Part shown: piece after piece, positions 22,601-31,600 of the stretch | How positions within the stretch are numbered: position 1 is the first letter of the stretch | Layout of the letters: each line of letters opens with the position of its first letter | Source of the DNA: Chara braunii | Lineage: Eukaryota; Streptophyta; Charophyceae; Charales; Characeae | DNA length: 35,188 nucleotides | Direction: 5' to 3' | Assembly: GCA_003427395.1 (NCBI GenBank) | Contig: BFEA01000347.1 | Span: forward strand, 633,364 to 668,551 | Position numbers and translations under genes: made by a program | The notes under the pieces: generated by a model | What the model was told of the DNA's origin: nothing | Database searches by the model: none | Seen by the model: the letters and a program-made list of their open reading frames with translations, nothing else

Positions 22601-25600
22601 CGTAGAGGTGATTTACAGCTGGCTTCAGCTGAACTGGTCTCAGACTCTCGGGTATCACCCTGTGGTTAATCTGTAAGTGATTTTCTCTGTTTCTGTTGTT
22701 AGTTAATCTTTGTCGTCGTCGTCGGTTTTATGTGGCTGCTGTTTTTCCACTGTGAAAGATTTACTGGCAACCACACCTTTGCAGTGTTTGAGCCCCGAGA
22801 TTTTGGAGATCTATTATCAGGCAGCTGAACACATGTCTGGGTTTGCCTGAGTGTTTGAAGCCTAGCTTAGCGAGCTCAGCCAGCCCAGCTTGATTCCCAT
22901 GCAATTAATTTGGAGACCTTTTCGGATTTTCCCTCGTTACCGGCTATATTTTTCATGACATGGTCGTGCTGTTCCCGAACGGGATGCCGAGAAGAGCACA
23001 GGTGGATTGGGTGTGGGGTTACGCAGCATATCCTCTTGTGCTCTTTTCCTGTGGAAATGGTGACTGTGTGTGGTAGTTGCATGCCTGTGGTTTTTCGGTA
23101 GGAGCTTGACCTGGTGCCAGCTGCTCTGTGCAGTGTCTAGCTTTCTCCTCTGAAGCTCCTTTCTGCTGCTTTTTCTATTTCTAAATCTCGCAAATCATGT
23201 CTTGCAGGCCGTGAAAAAAAAGGCAGAGGAGGAAGCTGCAGCTAGGGCGAAAGAGCTTTCTGAGGTATGGTTAATGCTACTTTTGAATGCCCCCGATTTT
23301 CTTTTCTTTGAATTCTTTCCTGGTCTCTTTGCTTCCGTGAGCTTCCCTCTATTTCAGGTTTCAACGTAGTGCTTTCCTTTCATGGCACCGTTTGTCGCAG
23401 GGAAAGGAACTGTAGGTCAACCTTAAGATGGTGAACCTGAAATGTACTTAACCCTGCACTGATCTGCAGTACAGCTTCGGGACGTTGGTGCTGAAAAATA
23501 CAAGCTGTGCACGTCTGGACTAAAGGTGGTCATGTGGGAGACCTTGCCGTGGCCTCCGTCTGTGTAAATCCCTGTCTTTGTTTCACTCTCTCTCTCTCCC
23601 GCCCCCCCAATCTCTGTATTTTGCTCTATGTTATATTCTTGGAGAATCCAGTCCAGTAGCTGGCAGCTCATGATTGCCACCATGCCTTCTGCTTTTGTGG
23701 GGAAGGGGGGAGGGGAGGGGAGGGGAGGGGAGAGAGAGAGAGAGAGAGAGGCAAGCAGAGAACGGCAGGAAGGTAATGGAAGGATAATGCAGTATCTTGC
23801 TCTATGTTCTCTTCTTAGATAATCCGGTCCAGTAGCTGACAGCTCATGATTGCCACCATGCCTTTCTGCTTTTGTGGGGAGAGGGAAGAGAGAGAGTGTG
23901 TACTCGAGGGAGCTGTGATGTTGTACTCGAGCACGTGATACTCGAGCTAGTTGATGTTGTTAGCTGCCAGTCTACTGGTGATTTTGACTACGGTGTAATT
24001 TGTACTTTGTGTGATCCAAGTCAGTCTTGTCCTTGGAAATAGACATATCGACGTATGGTGTTGGAAAATGCCTTGTGCATTGGTCGATAATGACAACCTA
24101 TGTGGGGATGCTGTCTCCTTTGATCTGATGGACCTTTGAGTGTTGTCTGGGACAGCAAGCAGGAAGGGGGGAAATGGGGTGTACGAAATTGTGATGCTGC
24201 GAGAATAGGCATGCTGACAGTCGGCACCCCTGGATTGGTCGGCGACCGACCAGCCGACCGTCCCACCAGTTGGCAGCCAGCTCTCGCCCGGCACCCTGCG
24301 AAAAAGAAAGTTTTTTTCTTCTTGCATGGGTCATAACTCCCAATAACCCCACCAACCGCTTTCTACAACCCATCAAAACCCGTATACGCCCCCTCGCACC
24401 CCCCTCATAGCCCCCTATACCCCCCCTATACACCCACTATCTGTATCCTAACTATACCCTCGTCGCCCCCTACCCCCCCTGTACCCCCCCATTCCCAAAA
24501 GTGGTATTTGCCCTGCGCTGACCAGGTGCAGTACAGCCCGAACTTAGATTTGAAAAAAATCATTGATGGCCCTCCAATGATTGGTCGGCAGATGATTTCT
24601 GGTTCCCGCACCGGTAGGCAAGAAAACTGTCGGTTGTTGGCATCGGCAGTAGGCTCTACTGCTGTCTGACAACCCTGGACGCCGCTATATGTTCTGAAGG
24701 CAGAAGAGAATCCAATGTGCCTCTTTTCAGGATCTCTTTCTTTTTCCCTTCTCATGTCTGATACTGGTTGAAGGAATGCTAGCAAATAAATGTCTGAAAG
24801 CAGCTGAACAGGCCAGACAATCTTCTTGTTGGGGGGTGAACATGGACGCACTGTGCCGAAGCTGTTGAATAGAAGCATTTGCACGGGGCTCTTCAGAGCG
24901 TGAAATGTGGTCATGTAGATCTTTGTATTTTCCTATTTTCCCTGATTTTGTCGCATAGATATTAGATCTTGTATTTCACCTGAATTTGTGGGTCACTGTG
25001 CACGAGTCGATAACAGAAAATAATTTGTTCAATTTTGTTGTTTTTTTGGAGTTTGTGAATGATGCACATGATGGCGGTGACAGGGGTGAATGCTTGGCAT
25101 TGTGAGTGATGCTCAAGGTGTCCTTTACTGGCTCTCCGGTTAGAGAGTTCTTGGAATCATGCATTGTGTGTGTGTGCTGGCTAGAGATATCTGGGAGGAG
25201 GCATACGAAGAGAGATGCGGCTTATTCCTGCGAACCGGACAAAAGAGTCCATGCTGCTGTTCTTCTTCTTCTTTTTTGGTTTTTGGGGTTCTAATCATTT
25301 TGATGTGACACATGGGCTCCGTAAGACCACGGTTCTGACGGCCAAACCGCATTGGTGCTATGTTTGGGCAATGCGAGCAACAATCTGGCTAGTTCTGATG
25401 TCAGGTTCATGCTTTCTAATAGGAGCAAGGCGATAGTTCAGCCTCCCTTCCTTGGTGTCATTTTGAGGCTCGGGGTCGGTGCAATTTGTCTGTGTCATAT
25501 GGATGATCTATGGTGCCATACGTTGTATTTTCGGTGCTGCTGCATTTTTCTGGGTAGAGGATGTGCATGTGACCGACAGTATGATATTGTGAATGGCGCA

Positions 25601-28600
25601 ATAAGTCGTATTCTTCTTGTCTTATTCAGTTGATGCATATTTTGTTTGCTCAATTCCAGGTGAGCGAGAAGTGGCTTCCACCATGGGCTGCGTCACGGCT
25701 ATTGGAATGGAAGGTACGCCATTTTTTGAGACCCTTTGGTTGGCTGGATGCTTGTGTTTGGAGTTGTTCCTTTTTAGTCCCCTTATGTTTGTGTGGAGGG
25801 GTGGGGTATATTTTCGGAGCTTCAAAAGGGTGCAAGTTTCTTTAGCTTGTGGATCGTTCACTTCTAACGATTGATGAATGGAAAAGGGAGCTCTATGCAA
25901 GGTTATGGAATAGTTCATCATATAGAAGAAGAAGAGCAGATTGGGCACAGTGCACCCTTTTTCTGGATGCTTTGCCGTGGGGTAGATCAGGTGTATGTTT
26001 CAGTGCGTTATGCCCAAAGATTAAAATTTAATACACATCCTCCTATGTTTCAGTGGGGAGCTTTTTTGTGACATGTGTGTGTTGACTTTGGTTTATGTTT
26101 TGTGCTCTCACTGTTTGGATAAAAAATTCGGAAAATTTTTCAAAAAAACAGGGACATAACTTTCTAGAAGCACTTAAAAAAACTAGAAATTTAGGTAGGG
26201 CTGAAAATTATCTGGGCGAAAAGAAATTTAAAGAATGCATTTTGCTGCTGCTATTGGTAGGGCCACATCTTTTTGGCTTGTTGGGTCAGGCATGAACATC
26301 AACCTTGGTTTGTTAAATTAGCGTAGGGGGGGCATTGTGGGGCCTAGGTTGCCATCATGAGCATAGTACCAGGGGGGTGTGGGGCCTCACTTTTGTGGAC
26401 GTGTTCGAAAGGTCCTCTTATGTGCTCAGAAACCTTTTTTCTGGAGAATTGTCGGCCTGTTTGGAAAGGTATTCTGACGCACAAGCGAAGCGTCGTCTGC
26501 AGATCTCCTAGGGAGATAGATCCCTTCTGCGCAAAACATGATGCTGCAAAGCGTCGTCTGCAGATCTCCTAGGGAGATAGATCCCTTCTGCGCAAAACAT
26601 GATGCTGCAAGACTAAGTCCAGAAAGCATGCCATTGTTGGTTGGCTCGTGGGTCTTGTTTTGTCAGGAGAAAGCAACTACACATTGGGAAGCATATGGGA
26701 AGCCTGCTGCAATTCAGCTTTCACGAAAGGTATTCTTTTTCCGGACTACGTTTCACATGTTCATGGTTGTGTTCACTGTGATGCGGGGTGCCTTAACCTA
26801 GTTGGGTCTATTCAGCCCTCCGTTCCCTTATTGTCTGGGGATTTGTTGTGGAGGGCCTAGTTGCGCTACTATCCATTCGCCAAGATTTTGAGTGCATGTG
26901 GACGGGAAGCATGTCCAGATGCATTCAGAATCTTGGCGGGTGGTGAGTAGTGCAACTAGGCCCTTAGCAGGATTTTTCGGTCCCAGCTGGTTGTCATGGT
27001 ACTATAGACTGGGCCTGGTGGTGGTGATTTGCTGAGAAGTGAGTTTCAGCTTTCAGCCTGGGATTCCGATCCTCTGGCTTTTAAAAAATTATATGGGTTC
27101 TCGATCCTCAAAACCACAAGTCCCTTTTCCGGCTATGTTGTTCTGACGTATCGGTTGTTAACCTGCCGCATTAAAACACCAGTACTTCCTAAAGTCGTGC
27201 CTGTTAACGCGCCACGATTTTAGGAAACGTACGGGCCACTAAAGGAGCGCCCAAATTCATCCGACTAGAAACGTTTCTAGTCTATTTTTTTACGCGGCCG
27301 AAAGCTGGGCCAAGTACTGGTCATGTCGGTTCAGTGTCCTTGGGCGCACAGCATCAATCTGTGGCGGTCTTTGAACCAGCAGTACCCGCACCAGCGTTTC
27401 AGTTTTTCTCCCTCTGAAATCAGGGGAGGCCTGGGCAGGCTTGGCACTGGGGGGGTTGTCGCTCGTTTTCGTTTTCAGCATCCAGCGACCAGAGAAGACA
27501 CAAGCAGAAAATACAAAAAAAAAACAAAAAGAAAAGAAAAATAAAAGCACAGTTCTGCACGGGAAATCTCAAACGACCTGCCTCCCAGAACGGTGTGGAC
27601 GACGGCTTCAAGATCTGGAGGGACCTTGTCCTGGCCACGTGCAAACTTTGAGAATGGGAGTGAATCTTCTGCCAAAACATTGCTTGGTACGGAAGATTAG
27701 CATGGTTCTGTGTAACGATGGGGCTCACTCTACTACTCTCCTCATGCACACAAGACCAAAAATGTGGTGGTGCATCTTTCCAAGTTCTGGCAGAAGATTC
27801 ATTCTTACTTTGGAGATTTGGTGAGCAGTGGAGCGAGGAAATGTGTCCAAATCCGTAAAGGAAAACATGAAATACAGCACTGCAACTTTTGTCGTTTGTG
27901 AATGTGGTGAGTCGTGGAGTGAGATCCTAGACTTTCGAACGAATCTCGCGCAGAAGCAGTGAAGATAGAGCGGAGATTAGCATGGGCCTGCACAACGATA
28001 ACGATGAAACACAGATATCGGCAATCCAGATTGCAAAAAAAAAAAAATATCGATTCAATTTTTGCTTTTTGTGAATGTGTCAGGTAGTTCATCGAGGTCA
28101 GGAGTATCCGGAAGGCCCGATTGCCATGCCACTGCAGACATGCAAAATGGGAATGAATCTTCCGTCAGAACGTGTATTGATACAGAGTAGATTAGCATGC
28201 CCCTAATCACACAGTGCCATCGTTGCCACTTGTTGTTTTGGATGAGCTGACGAGGCCTCGACACCCTCGTTGTTGACAGCTCTTCTGACAGTCGCGGCCA
28301 CACCCAGCAGGAAAGAGAAAAGGGGGAAAAGAAAAAAGAAACGACCGGCAAACGAGTACTGGTCACCCACTTTGAACAACCAGTTCCTCACTTCTGCCCA
28401 CCAGCTGCTCTCGCAGGTAGCAAAGAGGCTCGGTGGCCTGCCTGAAAATGGTTTGGGAATGCTGCTTGGCAGCTACTTGTGGTTTAAAACAGGCTTGGAG
28501 GGACTGCCGGTATAAACGGCCGCTACCACCACTACCTCCAAGCCTCTTTTTCGGGGATTTGCACTGCATGCCAAAGAAAAAATGAACCGCTGGCGGCAGT

Positions 28601-31600
28601 TTCGTTTGCCCGGGGTGTACACTGTGCAGTGATGGTTTAAGATCTTCTGTTACTTATGTTGTCTTCACTGAACTTCTATTATGTATGTTGCATCCTCTGG
28701 AAGCTCTGTCATCTGCGTCGTCTCCCCTGGACGTTGTGGTGTGCTTCTATCGTCAGACTCACCGCAAATCTGTTAAGAGTTCAAGAGAGAGGTACTGAAT
28801 GTGTTGGACTTCGAACGACTTTTTGCCGAGTCTCCTTTCGCCGAGCTGGAATAGAACTGCGTGCTTCAGCATGGCTTCTGTTTTTTTTTTTTTGGAAGTG
28901 CCGCCAGCCATTTCAGCTGGGCAAGGCTCGGCCTCCGAAAGAATGTGCTATACGTTATATTTTTGTTTCAAGTTTGCCTGTGAAAGGTAGCGGTGGTTTA
29001 TGAGAGTGATACTGAATCTGTTAGACTTTAAGAGAGCGATACTGGAACTGTTAGACTTTAAGCGAGCAACACTGAATCTGTTAGACTTCAAGAGAGAGAC
29101 AATTAAAGCCAGTGCGGCTGCGCCTGTGCACAATTTCGATTAATTATCCCACTCAGCCATACCCCCTGGGGAAAATGGGATTTGAACCTCCGACTTCTGG
29201 CGTGACAGACCAGCACTACTCAGCTATTTTCCCATCTGGGTAGTAACGGAGTGCTGTTGTTGGACAAACACACACACATATAATTACAGCTACCACCTAT
29301 ATTGTGGCAACAACTTCTGAAAGCCCAAGTCGACCAGCTGGAAACAGAGAATTAAAATCATCTCCTGCTGCACAAACATTGGAGGAATGATGCCCGCAAA
29401 AATGGCGAAAAGAAGGAAAACCCTTTCGATTAATTATCCCACTCAGCCATACCTCCTGGGGAAAATGGGATTTGAACCTGCGACTTCTGGCGTGACAGAC
29501 CAGCAGTACTAAGCTATTTTTCCATCTGGGTAACGACGGAGTGCTGTTGTTGGACAAAAACACACACATATATGAGTCGGTGAAACTCCGACGAAACAGT
29601 TTGTCACAGCCCCTCGTTTGTTGTCCTCTTCTCCCTCTCTGCCTACGGTTTACCGGGCAGTTCTATTTGACGATATATACTACGACTTCGCTAGCTTCCC
29701 GCGGCGGTTACTAGGCGGCCATGCTGTGCCTCTAGTGCCAGCGGCGTGTCTGGAGTGTATTTTTTGGCTGTGACAGACCTTTCTTTGTTTCGTGGGTGTT
29801 TTGCTGGCTTGTGATGGGGTGTGAACCGACAGTCTGTAGAGTTTTCCATCTGGTGTGGGTGAGTGATAGTCTACTTTGATTTTGGTTAAGGTGGATTATC
29901 ACTTACAGTGTAATCAGTGAGGGGATTCTACAGACTGTTGAGGGTTCAGCCTCCTGATGAGTCAGTGAAACTCCGACGAAACAGTTTGTCACAGCCCCTC
30001 GTTTGTTGTCCTCTTCTCCCTCTCTTCCTACGGTTTACCGGGCAGTTCTATTTGACGATATATAATGACAGCTACCACCTACATTGTGCCAACGACTTCT
30101 GAAAGCCCAAGTCGACCAGCTGGAAACAGAGAATTAAAATCATCTCCTGCTGCACAAACATCAGAGGAATGATGCCCGCAAAAATGGGGAAAAGAAGGAA
30201 AACCCAAGCCGATAAAAATCTGATGATGTGTGTATCATGTTCATGGATTGATTAGAAACAGAACCGGGAAAAAGAATTCAACCAATGAAGATGATGGCCG
30301 CTCGTTCTTCACCTACTTTTATCAATCCATTCTTCATCTTGATGAGTGCAAGAAGGCTCCACTGAGTGGAATTGATGAACATTGTGACTTGATTAAATTC
30401 AGAGCTGATGAGAATTTGGTGTTGGAGTCACGGCATGCACAAAATATGAAAGAGGAGTGATGCAACAGGTGAGGCAACAGCCCCACCAATTTACAAAGAG
30501 AAAAAGACAAAGAGGTGATAGCAATGGAGTGGCGGGGGAGCTTCGGATGTGAAGAGACGGCAGCATAGCAGCACACACACACAGAAAAAAAATTACATGA
30601 TGAAGAGGAAGCGCTCAAAGGATGCTGTAATATCACGTCATCATCTTTGTGTAGAATCATCTAGGGCGAAACTTGGAGTGAAGACTGGCGTGCCCCCACG
30701 TAGAGAAGAGAATGGCCTGAACAGTACTATCCCAGCGGCATCTCTTTGCGCTGTCCCTCTCGTGATGTCTTCCTCGCTTACTTTCCCGTTCTCTTGCTAT
30801 TCTCCCTCTCTTTGCATCCCTCTCTCACTCCAGGGGGAAGTGTCTGATCATTAACGACAGTCAAATGACCTCTTATGTGCCTCCTGCCCCCTTCTCTCTC
30901 TCTCTCTGTCACACAAACACATTCTTCCCTACCCCGTCAGATTTTTCTTTCACCGGACCTGAAGATCTTCAATAGAATGTAGATTATGTAGTAGATACTT
31001 AGACGGACCCTCTAAAGCAGGTCTTTAATTTGCATGGCGGTATGCTTGTTTGTTACGTGTTATGTATCAACACTCAATGGACAATTTGTGACATTTTGGT
31101 TGATTGTGTGGCGGTTGGTTTGCATCTGAACAGACATCTGTGGCGGCCGCTTCTGCTCAAACGTGGGCTCAGCCTCGCTTGGAGTCCTTCAAAGGGGTAA
31201 TTTGTGACATTTGCCCTCTTCCTTTTCTGTGTTTCTGAACGGCTTTTGAACTTCATTCGGGGAGGAGAAATTTGTCTGTATACACACACGCTTATGGACT
31301 AGGAGCATGTGTGCATATGGATGTGAATGTTCGTATCATTTGAGCAAGGCATGGAATGTTCCGTGGGTGCTATTCTCGAACGCCATATTCTAGAGTAGTT
31401 ATATGAGAGGAAGAGAGATGTCGAGATCTCCGGACTGAGACCGTTGCTTCGTCTGAGCTGGCCCTGCCCTCGGAAATGAACGATGTTCGGGCTCGGTTGG
31501 CGTTCTAACCGCGCGTACGTATACTACAGCAAAACGAGGAAACGTCCCCGGCTGGCTTACCTCTGCGATTGCATGTAAAAGCTTTCTCACGTCGGTTGGT

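Larger units (their letters stand above)
23265..25659 (+). other. Intron 6 (2.4 kb)
   Basis: This phase 0 intron includes a duplicated segment flanking a GGGGA/GA microsatellite (23620-23880), three CTCGAG sites within about 45 bp (about 23902-23945) and a C-rich tract on the plus strand (24330-24500). The remainder, 24500-25650, is unremarkable. Confidence 0.8.
26730..31133 (+). other. Intron 8 (4.4 kb)
   Basis: This phase 0 intron is dense in mobile-element debris, listed separately: a 111-bp foldback, a dispersed hairpin element, three U6-core segments, duplicated tRNA-Asp-like sequences, and direct repeats with a hammerhead-like core. The stretches 28230-28480, 28550-29130 and 30210-31130 hold nothing convincing apart from a small open frame of unclear meaning at 30230-30460. 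Confidence 0.8.

Noticed and set aside
29169-29233. Functional tRNA-Asp gene
   Set aside because: Only 65 nt, shortened D arm and weak T stem, and duplicated within a 147-bp repeat.
30230-30460. 76-codon plus-strand frame with a more protein-like composition (FFTYFYQSILHLDECKK)
   Set aside because: No ATG start, no splice sites checked convincingly, and no family recognised; it may be a transposon remnant but cannot be supported.
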